NCBI RefSeq assembly: GCF_050947875.1
Contig: NC_134568.1
Coordinates: 253,819,778-253,883,777 of the forward strand
Direction of reading: 5' to 3'
Origin: Dermacentor variabilis
Lineage: Eukaryota > Arthropoda > Arachnida > Ixodida > Ixodidae
DNA length: 64,000 bases
The first letter of the stretch is position 1; the number at the start of each line of letters is the position of its first letter. Shown here one piece after another: positions 46,301 through 52,259 of the stretch. Position numbers and translations under genes: made by a program. The notes beneath the pieces are model-generated. The model made no database searches, was not told the origin of the DNA, and worked only from the letters and a program-made list of their open reading frames with translations.

Positions 46301-46390
46301 ACATGGAAAACAGCAATCACACTAAGCAAAACTGAGAGCTTACGGTGGAGTGTGGTGTGTCGGTCCAGCCTCTGAACGACGCTTCGGCAT
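22241..46390 (-). CDS. PARP2: PARP2-type poly(ADP-ribose) polymerase gene, split over 24 kb; catalytic core exons not found
   Basis: Recognised coding exons, 5' to 3': 46390-46344, 46121-45976, 40334-39992, 39890-39785, 39720-39636, 39554-39470, 39375-39237, 39140-39074, 37782-37645 and, after a gap in the protein, 22397-22241. All use GT donors and AG acceptors. Phases chain without conflict through 37645 except at exon 5. Domains: tail (residues 1-90), WGR (about 100-212), helical regulatory domain (243-340), beginning of the ART fold, and the C-terminal ART strand with the catalytic Glu. WGR plus regulatory plus ART, without zinc fingers, is PARP2 architecture. The family binds DNA breaks and transfers ADP-ribose from NAD+ in the nucleus. 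About 437 codons are visible; human PARP2 has 583 residues, and the shortfall matches the missing catalytic segment. Confidence 0.88.
22400..23228. other. PARP2 intron, no feature seen
   Basis: I read this stretch on the minus strand specifically for the missing PARP catalytic exons (motifs such as LLWHGS, GKGIYFAD, SANYC) and saw none. It holds a short local duplication near 22735-22785 ('attttgtgaagaaaattta' twice). Confidence 0.5.
23231..23840. mobile_element. TA-flanked MITE, 610 bp, in the PARP2 intron
   Basis: The left end GAGAGTTTTAGAATTGGGGG and its exact reverse complement at the right end (to 23840) are flanked by TA at 23229-23230 and 23841-23842. The interior is unusually GC-rich, with repeated 'cttggg' motifs ('gggcccccaagccgc' near both ends). 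No transposase is present. Overlapping open frames mirror each other across the palindromic ends and are not genes. Confidence 0.85.
23845..24640. other. No confident gene; possible upstream part of the Gypsy element
   Basis: The stretch 24175-24640 has overlapping open frames on both strands and leads into clear Gypsy pol sequence, so it may be eroded gag/protease sequence. I cannot identify a domain in it. Confidence 0.35.
24690..25680 (+). mobile_element. Gypsy (Ty3) retrotransposon pol, left part
   Basis: In order: 'TGTCAPLRQRPY'; RT blocks 'VDDLIQQRVITPSCSPWSS', 'VVLVKKKDGSISFCVD', 'FFSSLDL' then a stop at 24982, 'GYWQV', 'KTAFVTPDGLYEFTVMPFGL', 'NVPATFKHMMD' and the catalytic 'YLDDV'. 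After a roughly 60-residue deletion come 'FTIKELRSFVGLASYFR' (RT thumb/connection) and RNase H blocks 'SPEYVVAYA', 'KAEANYSVTEKE' and 'GRPFKVVTDHHAL'. Stops and frameshifts (for example near 25440) show it is dead. The coding continues at 28445 beyond a LINE insertion. Confidence 0.9.
25681..28444 (-). mobile_element. 5'-truncated non-LTR retrotransposon (CR1/Jockey-like LINE) inserted in the Gypsy element
   Basis: Read on the minus strand: end of an endonuclease domain ('ACDISDHL', the SDH motif, near 28370), then RT: 'SKSKDKYGFQI', 'KSGSVSDFSNYRPISIL', 'LSKHSVLSDYQFGFRE', 'AFDLIDH' frame-shifted near 27290, 'GVPQGRISGPLLLLVYINNIF', 'AYAGDIT' (the YADD site, with the first D changed) and C-terminal 'VITYCHTVWATTTEHNKQHLLIAQKRAIR'. 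The altered catalytic motif and several frameshifts mean it is inactive. Borders are inferred from where Gypsy coding stops and restarts, so they are good to about 20 bp. Confidence 0.85.
26017..26133. repeat. 117-bp fold-back repeat (28-bp arms)
   Basis: Arms 26017-26044 and 26106-26133 are reverse complements with one mismatch (core 'ttggattgtagcgc'). It lies in the 3' UTR zone of the LINE copy, so it either belongs to that LINE or was inserted later as a tiny MITE. Confidence 0.8.
28445..28855 (+). mobile_element. Gypsy pol, right part (RNase H end and linker)
   Basis: The reading resumes exactly where the left part breaks off: 'TDHHAL' (25670) continues as '[28 protein letters not shown]', then 'KHSDADALSRSP', the conserved RNase H C-terminus of Ty3/Gypsy elements. 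After a stop near 28686 it carries on into 'MHFAICDALL' and 'RHNYQND', typical of the linker before integrase. No integrase follows. Confidence 0.88.
28881..29006. repeat. 19-bp perfect inverted repeat with nested inner stem
   Basis: ACTTGAAGCCCATGCTTGA (28881-28899) returns as its exact reverse complement at 28988-29006. Inside the 88-base loop, GCCCAAG (28930) and CTTGGGC (28953) form a second stem. It sits just beyond the Gypsy remnant and may be a small MITE or an eroded LTR border. Confidence 0.75.
29020..30800. other. PARP2 intron; one ambiguous coding-like patch, otherwise nothing
   Basis: Between 29080 and 29265 both strands read open. The minus strand gives 'STPKGTGYDAMQGW' followed by a hydrophobic 'TTLLLAGLSIL', and the plus strand follows a strong acceptor-like 'cctctttttcag' at 29076-29087. 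I cannot decide whether this is an exon, a processed fragment or chance. A 9-bp hairpin (GGCCTCCGA) lies at 30640-30673. Confidence 0.3.
30811..31959 (+). mobile_element. Tigger/pogo-type DNA transposon, internally deleted
   Basis: Ends CAGTAAAACCTTGTTAATTCGG (left) and the reverse complement of CCGTAAAACCTCGTTCATTCGG (right) are flanked by TA (30809-30810 and 31960-31961). Such 'AAACCT(C/T)GTTAATTCGG' ends are characteristic of pogo/Tigger elements. The plus strand retains the C-terminal transposase with 'VIANCFRHNGF' (about 31390-31425), then an acidic tail; a frameshift near 31615 separates this from 'VLEDVCVVP' and 'ITSYF'. The DNA-binding and catalytic parts are missing, so it cannot move alone. 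Confidence 0.85.
32159..32532. mobile_element. 374-bp MITE with CCAGCAAAA ends
   Basis: The left end 'ccagcaaaagaatggg' and right end 'ccattttttgctgg' are inverted copies, and both are followed inward by variants of 'tatggacatcc'. The 'ggatgtcc / ggacatcc' unit recurs several times inside in both directions, giving a subterminal repeat structure. No coding. It lies in the PARP2 intron. Confidence 0.65.
32540..33590. other. PARP2 intron, no supported gene
   Basis: A 166-codon plus-strand frame (32563-33063) is open but has low-complexity composition and no recognisable family. On the minus strand there is no PARP-like exon. Confidence 0.4.
33597..35170. mobile_element. AT-rich-ended TIR element, 1.57 kb, with internal duplication
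   Basis: The left 'cagtaaagttaaaccttaatatgac' and right 'gtcattatatcaaggtttaactg' are imperfect inverted ends. The interior carries two diverged direct copies at about 34145-34450 and 34630-35030, sharing 'agccacag/agccataa', 'tcgcacttg', 'ctccacttcgg...ccctctcgg' style blocks and 'ctatttgac.atctgc'. No transposase is recognisable; the open frames here run through the duplicated noncoding sequence. Confidence 0.5.
35465..37130. mobile_element. Fold-back transposon with 618-bp near-identical inverted arms
   Basis: The left arm (35465-36082) and right arm (36513-37130) are reverse complements over about 618 bp with very few mismatches, starting 'gtacacgg' and 'actcttagtcagaatgcc'. They enclose a 430-bp centre (36083-36512). 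Both arms contain the same open frame, about 107 codons from MPL(R/C)AAG to KMRAA, because they are copies; it has no recognised domain. The centre has a minus-strand frame at 36386-36078, also unassigned. Long arms this similar point to a recent insertion or ongoing gene conversion. No clear target duplication could be fixed. It sits in the PARP2 intron next to exon 9. Confidence 0.88.
37135..37640. other. PARP2 intron, no feature seen
   Basis: AT-rich sequence between the fold-back element and exon 9. I searched the minus strand for the next catalytic exon here without success. Confidence 0.45.
37645..37782 (-). CDS. PARP2: PARP2 exon 9: end of regulatory domain, start of ART fold
   Basis: A 138-nt, phase 0-0 exon between 'atatttcag' and a GTATCT donor encodes 46 residues. 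'ALEVIQTSLELLKKEL' matches human 'ALGDIEIAIKLVKTEL', and 'IDRLYRSLNCELTELD' matches 'LDQHYRNLHCALRPLD'. The next residues expected (human VISQYLQSTHAPTH) should follow in a further exon to the left; I did not find it. Confidence 0.92.
37800..39070. other. PARP2 intron 8, repeat fragments only
   Basis: The phrase 'gatgatgataacgatgatgcatgg' followed by 'ggttttttggcgcaaggggcc' (38110-38155) looks like a dispersed-repeat tail. The stretch 38755-38850 ('gggtttactgttatgc', 'tttgatatgacaaagtgac') resembles an eroded AT-rich TIR end. No exon. Confidence 0.4.
39074..39720 (-). CDS. PARP2: PARP2 exons 5 to 8: linker and helical regulatory domain, with a frameshift in exon 5
   Basis: Exons 39720-39636 (85 nt), 39554-39470 (85), 39375-39237 (139) and 39140-39074 (67). 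They encode the linker and then regulatory-domain landmarks: 'KLVYLICDVKTM', 'MPLGRLTKEQIQAGYEAL' (human APLGKLTVAQIKAGYQSL), 'ACSEFYTCVPH' (human ACNEFYTRIPH) and 'QEKMIMLE' (human SEKIQLLE). In PARP1/2 this helical domain blocks NAD+ binding until DNA is bound. Exon 5 is one base too long: reading across the A8 run at 39659-39666 gives a premature stop in exon 6, whereas seven A's would restore family-like sequence on both sides. Confidence 0.9.
39659..39666 (-). other. PARP2: Frameshifting A8 homopolymer in PARP2 exon 5
   Basis: The coding strand has eight A's (T8 on +). Upstream frame reads ESHGDHIDTL..., downstream family-matching frame reads SKLKPSLQ then KLVYLICDV; the two differ by one base and meet at this run. 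Homopolymer length is a common assembly error, but a real polymorphism, or a frameshift that contributes to gene death, is possible. Confidence 0.75.
39785..40334 (-). CDS. PARP2: PARP2 exons 3 and 4: WGR domain
   Basis: Exon 3 (40334-39992, 343 nt) and exon 4 (39890-39785, 106 nt) encode a complete WGR domain. Landmarks are 'VDPLC' at the start (human VDPEC), 'LNQSCLQTNRNKFY' (human LNQTNLQFNNNKYY), the WGR signature in 'WFRWGRVGEKG' (W151-G152-R153 by my count) and 'RQGKYDMLKMDY' at the end (human VPGKYDMLQMDY). In PARP2 this domain contacts the 5'-phosphorylated DNA break and signals to the catalytic domain. The split is phase 2, and the donor is GTTAGT. Confidence 0.93.
40340..41640. other. 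PARP2 intron 2, left part; no gene
   Basis: The first half is AT-rich. From about 40980 the base composition changes to GC-rich and may be the 5' noncoding part of the Penelope-like element that follows. The minus-strand frame 41329-40973 overlaps this and is not convincing. Confidence 0.35.
41690..43860 (+). mobile_element. Penelope-like element: reverse transcriptase plus GIY-YIG endonuclease, decayed
   Basis: Blocks in order: basic N-terminal region with 'NLSSSPLSRAQLNLLSKS'; 'REYFYDR' after a frameshift near 41970; 'TIVIKPVDKGGAGVVLD'; a deletion; 'LPKIHK'; 'TNHFLRKVSNL'; RT 'MDVASLYTSIPH', 'AIGTKMVPNYANIFM' and the catalytic 'FLDDIFLV' (about 42805), followed at once by an in-frame TAG; 'DVTLSLSG' and 'YKKPTDHRQYLH'; a Cys-rich 'CGKLRCKVCHHV'; and the GIY-YIG nuclease 'VVYKIRCEVCKQEYIGQT' with 'RFNNHREHV'. 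RT fused to GIY-YIG defines Penelope-like elements, which are common in ticks. It lies antisense inside PARP2 intron 2. At least two frameshifts, one deletion and one stop disable it. Confidence 0.92.
43870..45330. other. PARP2 intron 2, no supported gene
   Basis: The first 230 bp may be the 3' end of the Penelope-like element. The rest has only short frames on both strands with no recognised domain. Confidence 0.4.
45341..45532 (-). mobile_element. LINE C-terminal fragment
   Basis: The minus-strand 63-codon frame 'NVYGARLLECVGVKTWNNIP' followed by 'IRNKMSAKRHLL' matches the closing segment of CR1/Jockey-type reverse transcriptases (consensus 'YG...GPKLWNSIP'). It is a 5'-truncated remnant in PARP2 intron 2. 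Confidence 0.65.
45540..45970. other. PARP2 intron 2 near the donor, repeat debris
   Basis: There is a short direct repeat 'gccccgtcactg(c/t)agt' at about 45750 and 45789. The rest is unassigned. Confidence 0.4.
45976..46390 (-). CDS. PARP2: PARP2 exons 1 and 2: N-terminal tail
   Basis: Exon 1 (46390-46344) starts MPKRRSEAGP and ends at a GTAAGC donor. Exon 2 (46121-45976) follows the acceptor 'catcatgcag' and ends at a GTAATC donor with one base (G) of a glycine codon; exon 3 at 40334 begins with the completing GC. That phase match, strand and order are why I assign these exons to PARP2. The tail has a basic start, two acidic patches each preceded by hydrophobic residues (VITISSDSE at residues 21-29; VHVISDSDDE at 39-48) and a basic cluster RLERRKR (57-63) that could serve nuclear import. 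Disordered, charged N-terminal tails are typical of PARP2. Sequence conservation with human is not expected here. Confidence 0.7.
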
Positions 46391-46870
46391 TGTGCAACCA
46401 CGACGATCGAACACGACAACCAGTTGAGCAAACTTGAACAAAGACGGTGCCGACGACACTTCACGCCTCACTATAAAAGACAAACGCCAGAAGGCAGAAA
46501 ATACAAGTTGGCACACGCGAGGATGGCGATAAAGTAATTTGCTTTGCTTGCTTACACTCTAGTTACGTATTTTAGTTCGCATTCAGACACATTTGGCGTC
46601 ATGTACTCACATTTTCACGCGCGATCGCCTTACGTTTTGCAAGTTTCGCGCGTTATCAGAGCCTCAGACGCTCAGACTCAGACATTCCGCGTTCGTCTGA
46701 ACGGTGTGAGCTCTTTTTCTACGGAGGCAAAGCGCGCACAAGTGAGAGCGCTTCTGTAAAGAGTCCCGCGTTTTCATCCACGTTAGTTTAAGCTGGGGAC
46801 CGAAAAGAAATCATAAACACTTTATTAGCAGCAGTCAAACAAAGCAAAACACACAAGTGAATGTAAAAGT

Positions 46871-47245
46871 TTACTTATTTTGCGGCTTTTCCCTTCCGCG
46901 TCTGGGCAAACGCGTAACCGTCGCACCGGCTGTCAAACGCTGGCGTACTACTTTGCGCGGTAACACATGTGCAGAAGCACGGTACGAGCGGCTGGGTGGC
47001 GCATAGAGTTCCTCACTATATGTAGTGAGAAACTCCATTGGGTGGCTATGGAGTGGGGTGGCGCACGGGGTGGCGCATGCTTTGCCGTAACCACGCTTCC
47101 ATCGTGGCAGTGACGCGCGCGACGACGAAAAAAACTGTGGGGGCGCTGCGATCGAAGTGGATTGGACCGCATCAAGGTCGCGCCGTTGAAAACTGCTGGC
47201 GATATTTCTCGGAATAGTCACTCGTACTACTTCGCACGCTATCAT
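46871..47245 (-). CDS. Doubtful minus-strand frame upstream of PARP2, possibly a neighbouring 3' exon
   Basis: A 124-codon frame ends at TAA (46871). About 60 bp beyond the stop is a minus-strand AATAAA (46818-46823), and the C-terminal 35 residues are strongly basic ('RLPRRGREKPQNK'). That combination could be the last exon of a gene upstream of PARP2 on the same strand. Against it: the frame runs through a fold-back MITE-like hairpin at 47006-47035 ('agttcctcacta / tagtgagaaact') and a local 'ggtggcgcac' repeat, and I recognise no family. Treat as tentative. Confidence 0.25.
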   Translation of the reverse strand: MIACEVVRVTIPRNIASSFQRRDLDAVQSTSIAAPPQFFSSSRASLPRWKRGYGKACATPCATPLHSHPMEFLTTYSEELYAPPSRSYRASAHVLPRKVVRQRLTAGATVTRLPRRGREKPQNK

Positions 47246-47249
47246 ATCC

Positions 47250-49000
47250 GTTCAGATCGCTCAAACGGCGTTTATAATTACATATGACATGCATCTATGC
47301 CTTAGGACAGATGCCTTTCTTTCTTTTCTTTATTTCAATTTATTTTTTTATGCCGCTCGGTGATTGCGCGTGCATTGCGGCCGCAGTGTCGGCTTTCATT
47401 TTACCATGCTTTGGAGAACAAATATTTTTCTTATTCCACAAGCAGCATGTATCTCTCGTGTGTATCTGAGTCTCTTCTCGAGTCTGATTTCTGAGAAAAA
47501 CGTTACGCTTACTTATATTTCATAGCTAAATGTAATGCCGTTCCCAATTGTACGTCCGCTCGACTACAGCATGTAAGCGGCTGCTTTCAGTTATCCGGTG
47601 CACTATCATATAAGGACAGCAATTAAAGGAACGGCATGCAACACGTAGAGATAGAGACCCAGCTTTTAATGGGTTGCAGACATAGTGACTGTCAAAAGAA
47701 TTTTTTCCTTGCCTGAATCAAGTTAGCAGATTTACAGGGTGCCCCAAAACAGGTCGTTTATATTGAATATGACAGCTGGGAACTTGCTCAGCAGAACCGA
47801 TTATAAGCACTCGTGTGTTCAGGAACTGGTGCGCCTCTACGCAACAGCCACGACCCCCCAGCAACACAATCATTCGAAATAAGAGTGTTTTTATTCAACA
47901 CTGCGAAACTGATGCAAACCGAATGCAAATGATTATAATGGAACGCTGTATACATACTGATGAGACACAAACCATGGTGGAACATGAGCGCACTGCACGA
48001 GTGCACTGCACATGAAATGTTCTGCTAAGGCGAGTAGTTTAGTGATCACTTGGCGAATTAAATTTTTCAGCCCGCACATTCGTACAATTATTATACAGGA
48101 AGTTGATAAAGCTGCAACCGACAATTCTGCAGCACAACACATCTGGTACATGAGCTTGTGCTGCTGGTTACCGGAGCATTCTTTGCCATTTGCGCCCAGT
48201 CAAGCTGGCGGAAATACGTATAAAAGAACCTCGATCCCCTTCTGGCACCCAGCCCCCCCCCCCCCCCTGTTGCTACGCCACTGCCTGCAGCTGAGGCCTC
48301 TTTTGTATAATGATGACAGCAAGGAGCAGAAGTTTATGATGCTGTTTCAAAGGAAGCCACAAGGGAGTAAAACAAAATCAGCAGCTCATAGGCATACATA
48401 TGCAACATTTAATGAAAACTGAACTTTTAAAGTGGTCCAAAATCTGACAGGCGCTGCATTCTATTATGAGTGCAGAAAAATATCACCTTTACACATTAGC
48501 TAAATGAAACTTCCAATTTCAAGGTTAAGAAATGAAGTACTGTGTGATTCGTTTCAATGTTCCTATGTAAACTGTAAAAAGCCTATCCACAAATCATGGT
48601 GAACTTTAAATTACTTTTGCGTGTATTGTTTTGGTTGAATGTGTATAATTAATTTTTTTTTTTAAATTTGGTTAAGACAACATTACTGTCAGTTGGCCTT
48701 TATTCTGTTTATACTGAATAGTTTCTGCACTGCACTATGCCAAGTGACTGTCAACAGAGCTGCGTCGCTTGCAGTGTTGTCACAGAGTAGTGTGTAGTCA
48801 ATATGGCCTGCATTTTTTTTTTTCATTTTTCTTGTCGCGAGCATTTGATTTTTTTTTTTTTGAGCACCTGTTTTCACTCAGAGGTCACATTTGAAATTTT
48901 GTGAAAGCAATCACTGTTCGTATGACATTCTACCTTTCCCACTGCAATAGGAAAAAAATTGGCTGAAGTGATTCATAGGTGTCATGGAATGTGAGCTTGA
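47250..49000. other. No gene seen; contains a C15 tract
   Basis: A C15 tract at 48253-48267 is followed by 'tgttgctacgccactgcctgcag', the reverse of the 'GGCGTAGCCA' repeat at 13863. Frames near 48012-48422 are open only through this repeat. T-rich runs occur at 48652-48663 and 48849-48860. Confidence 0.4.
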
Positions 49001-49004
49001 GGTA

Positions 49005-50188
49005 CCGTATTTACACGATTGTAAGTCGACCCCTTTTTTTAAATTTGAAAGTCTGAAGTTGGGGGGTCGACTTACAATCGAAACCAAAACATGGCCCCGC
49101 CAAAAAAAAGCCATACCAACGAGAGCTACAACGTAGTTACAATTTTGTGTTTGCTCTATGGCCCTACCCGTATTTTTTCGCTATCCTGCGTGTTTGTTCG
49201 CTTTTCGGAAGGGTTTTTCAACATTTTTTAGAGTCTTACAGTGCATGCAACACTCATGGGGGGGTGTTGATAGTTGATAAAAGCGCCGCTGTTCCCATTT
49301 GCGGCGGCACCCTCAGAACGGCGGCGCTTGCGGGGAGTATCGGTAGTTCATGGAAGAGCAGACACCGCTCGCGGGTTTCTCTTTCTCTGTTTAAAGGCAT
49401 TGGTATTGGCACAGAACACCTATACAAACTTGTATTGGTTTGACGCGTTCCACTTGACTGCCGGCTACGTGCTACTTCTACGTTTCCCCAGTCGTCATGA
49501 GTGCTGCAGGCCCACTAATCTTTCGGCACTCGTTCACAGCAGCGTTCAAGAGGGCTGCCATCCTTTACGCCGAAGAAACAAATCACTGCGCAGCGGGCCG
49601 CAATTTCGATGTTTCTAAACGGGTGGTGCGAGAGTGGTGACTGCAGCGAAGCGAAATTTTCACCTGTGTGACGGCAAGTGAGAAATTTCCCACGTGCCGA
49701 AGTATGGACGCTTTCCGGAGCTGTAGGCTAAGCTTGCGGCGTACGTCGCTGAAATGCATGATCGGTCCCTGCCAGTGAAGTGCGACGTGGTCATGAAATA
49801 AGCCCGGACCTCCGCCTTAATTTTAAGGTTCTGCTCCGCCGTGAGTACAACGAGTGGCTGGCGGCAGAAGACTGCGAAATTACGCCAACCGGACCTGCCA
49901 AAAGAGCCTCCCTGACGGCTGCGTGTGGTTGGGTGCATTTGGCGTGGGCTGCTGTTCTGCAAGATGTCCTGGTGCGGTCGTTTGCGAAATTTGAAATTTC
50001 GCTGGACCACGACGCGCTGTGGGACCGCAGCAACGATGACGATGGCAGCACTAGTGAAGACGAGTAGTCCAATGACCATGTCAGCTACTAATAAATTTTC
50101 GTTATCGAATGCGCCCTCGGTTTTTTTTTTTTTTTCGGTCAAGCGATATGGGGTTAATTCGAGTCGACTTACAATCGTGTAAATACGG
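49005..50188 (+). mobile_element. Second Tigger/pogo-type transposon, internally deleted
   Basis: Inverted ends CCGTATTTACACGATTGTAAG are flanked by TA at 49003-49004 and 50189-50190. The plus strand has a transposase start at 49497 with the CENP-B/pogo-type helix-turn-helix ('FTAAFKRAAILYAEETNHCAA', 'GRNFDVSKRVVREW') ending at a stop near 49639. A C-terminal piece follows at about 49975-50067, 'VRSFAKFEISLD' and the acidic 'DRSNDDDGSTSEDE'. The catalytic DDE middle is gone. Confidence 0.88.
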
Positions 50189-50335
50189 TAATCTACGGTT
50201 ATGTTGGCCGCAGAGACAAAGCAATGACAATAAATTTGAGACAAGAAACAAGGCTAAAACAAAGTACATTTTGTTTGTAGAATAGTGAGCTATCACATTT
50301 AAACTGTTTCCTTTGAATAAGTCAGTGCAGCTTAA

Positions 50336-51664
50336 AGGGACACTAAAGGTTACCAGAAACTCAAGTTAAAGTGGTAGAGCAATGTTCTAGAACGTCTAAG
50401 GCGTCAATATAATCGCGAACAGAGCTTTAGTAACCGAGAAATTGAGGTAAATGCATGACACGATTTGAGACCCCCCAGCGACATCCCGGTACTAGCCCGA
50501 TGACGAAAGGACTCCTCATAATTTGTGTTACTAATACTCAACTACTCGTATTAAAAATATCATTTCATTCGATTATAAGACGGAAAAATGCTACTTGTCT
50601 ACGTCTATTCGATTCTAAGAAAAAATAACATTTTGACGTTACCCTTCAGTAATATGAGCGTTCGAAAGGTTTCGTTTTCGCTCGACTCTGCGCGCTCGAC
50701 TCTGGGCCGTGCACGCTTTGGAGTTTCAGTAGTTTCGTTATCGCGTCGTGCTGTGAGGGTTCTGCTGGCTCGCGAAACTTTCATTTGGAACAAGCAGCGA
50801 AAATGCCACGTCCATGTGATGTCGCGGGAAGCCCTCGTTGCTTTCCCGCTCCGGAGAGCCGGTGTCGAGGCCGCCGTCGTAGTACGCAACGACGCCGGCA
50901 GTGCGAGCCCTCAGCAGCAGGTCGCGCTCGTCGGTGCTCAAATCGCTGAAGTTGAGCCCACCTTCGCGAGCCAATCTGTAGGTGTCAGGGTCCATTGCGA
51001 CGAGCGTCGAAGTTAGCGTCATAGAATGAAGTACCAGCTTATGGGCGTCTTGCGCTGGAGTTTGAGGTATAGTAGCGGCGCCTGGTGGCGGTGCGGGAAA
51101 CGACATCTGGGTCGTGCCAGCTTGGGTCGAATTGAGCCCTGGCTGTGGCGAAGCACATTTCTAGGCCGAGTTTTGCGTCGATTCGCACATTTTTAGGCCC
51201 TGTTGCGAGTGCGAAAAGGCTCGTCGCTTCTCACAGACCACGCCGACCACACTGCGAGCTCGCCGCAGCCTATAGTTTAACGAAAACGGACTCTCCGTGG
51301 GACGTAATGTGGGACGTAATTCGTTTCTCCTTCCGCTAGCCACCATACTCCCGCTTTCGCTCTGCTGTCGGCTCTGTCTTGGCTCTGTTTCTGGCCGCGC
51401 GTTCGCGTTTTGCGCAGAAAAGCCGTAGCGCCGTCAGCGGACGCCGTTCTACTCACCGATGGCGCAACGTCACTATGAGACCATGATGTCAGTACTCCTC
51501 GATCGGAAGGCGGGCGATTTGAACTGCGCTAGAGGTACGCGGACGCTTCAGAACGCATTTTCTCTTAAAATAAGTCTCTCCTTGGCACGAAACAAGCGTT
51601 TTGAGGTTTCTGTGATGGTATTTCAACAGTTTACGTTGACTTAATAGTAACCTTTAGTGTCCCT
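50336..51664. mobile_element. TTAA-flanked element with 18-bp perfect TIRs
   Basis: AGGGACACTAAAGGTTAC (50336-50353) returns as its exact reverse complement at 51647-51664, each bounded by TTAA (50332-50335 and 51665-51668). TTAA target duplication is the signature of piggyBac-type transposition, though the terminus (AGGG rather than CCC/CCY) and the lack of transposase make that an inference. Length is 1,329 bp. A minus-strand frame (51106-50738, 122 codons) reads with natural composition ('RLAREGGLNFSDLSTDERD') but belongs to no family I know. Confidence 0.8.
50738..51106 (-). CDS. Unidentified 122-codon frame inside the TTAA element
   Basis: Starts MSFPAPPPGAAT and ends PHSTTR. The middle is acidic and helix-prone with few rare residues, unlike the shadow frames around it. 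A second, opposite-strand frame covers the same DNA (50588-51016), so one of the two is a shadow. It could be a captured host exon or an accessory protein of the element. I assign no function. Confidence 0.25.
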   Translation of the reverse strand: MSFPAPPPGAATIPQTPAQDAHKLVLHSMTLTSTLVAMDPDTYRLAREGGLNFSDLSTDERDLLLRARTAGVVAYYDGGLDTGSPERESNEGFPRHHMDVAFSLLVPNESFASQQNPHSTTR

Positions 51665-51919
51665 TTAAGGTTGTTAATAGCCAATGTGCTATTATTTTGA
51701 TATTTTAATTTAAGTGGTCGTTTGTGCTACCTGCATCAGCTGATCAATATTTTCTCAATTTCAGAAGCAGCTAGGAATGACCTAACTTGGGCTAATATCC
51801 TGTCACACTATCAAAACAGTGGCAGGCTGGCTGACAACACTGCTGCTTGAGCATAATCTGTGTCTCAAAGGTAAATGTGATGCATTTTATAGCCTTAATT
51901 AGATAGAATTCCTAGTGTT

Positions 51920-51960
51920 TTCTGGCATATAGCATCATCATCATTATCATCATCATCATG
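51920..51960. repeat. (ATC)n microsatellite
   Basis: 'atcatcatcattatcatcatcatcatg' directly precedes 'tccactgcaggacaaaggcc'. This pairing is the antisense of an RTE-type LINE 3' terminus, whose tail is a trinucleotide repeat. Confidence 0.75.
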
Positions 51961-52018
51961 TTTTATGTCCACTGCAGGACAAAGGCCTCTCCCTGCGATC
52001 TCCAATTACCCCTGTCCT
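51960..52018 (-). mobile_element. RTE-like LINE 3' end fragment (antisense)
   Basis: The block 'ccactgcaggacaaaggcctctccc...gatctccaattaccc' is the familiar end of a very abundant tick LINE, lying here in minus orientation with its tail in the ATC repeat. Confidence 0.55.
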
Positions 52019-52019
52019 G

Positions 52020-52250
52020 CGTTAAGAGACAGAAAGAGAGCAGTTTGGATCAGAGAGCAAACGGGTATAGACAATATTCTAATTTACATCAAGAGAAAAA
52101 AATGGAGCTGGGCAGCTCATGGAATGCGCTGGTTAGGTAACCGTTGGACCATTAGGGTTACAGAATGGGTACTAAGAGAAGGGAAATGCAGTCGAGGATG
52201 GCAGAAGACTACGTGGAGTGATGAAATTAGGAAATTCGCGGGCACTAGTT
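52020..52250 (+). mobile_element. RTE-like LINE C-terminal fragment (sense)
   Basis: A plus-strand frame reads 'KRKKWSWAAHGMRWLGNRWTIR' style sequence, then 'VTEWVLREGKCSRGWQKTTWSDEIRKFAG'. It matches the C-terminal tail of RTE/BovB-type reverse transcriptases (consensus 'KW.WAGH..R..D.RW', 'W.PR..KR.RGRP..RW.DDI'). It faces opposite to the adjacent 3' end fragment. Confidence 0.75.
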
Positions 52251-52259
52251 GAAATCTGG

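Noticed and set aside
46472..46478. TATAAAA as the PARP2 TATA box
   Set aside because: It is oriented for plus-strand transcription, while PARP2 is on the minus strand. The distance (~85 bp from ATG) is plausible but direction and context do not support it.
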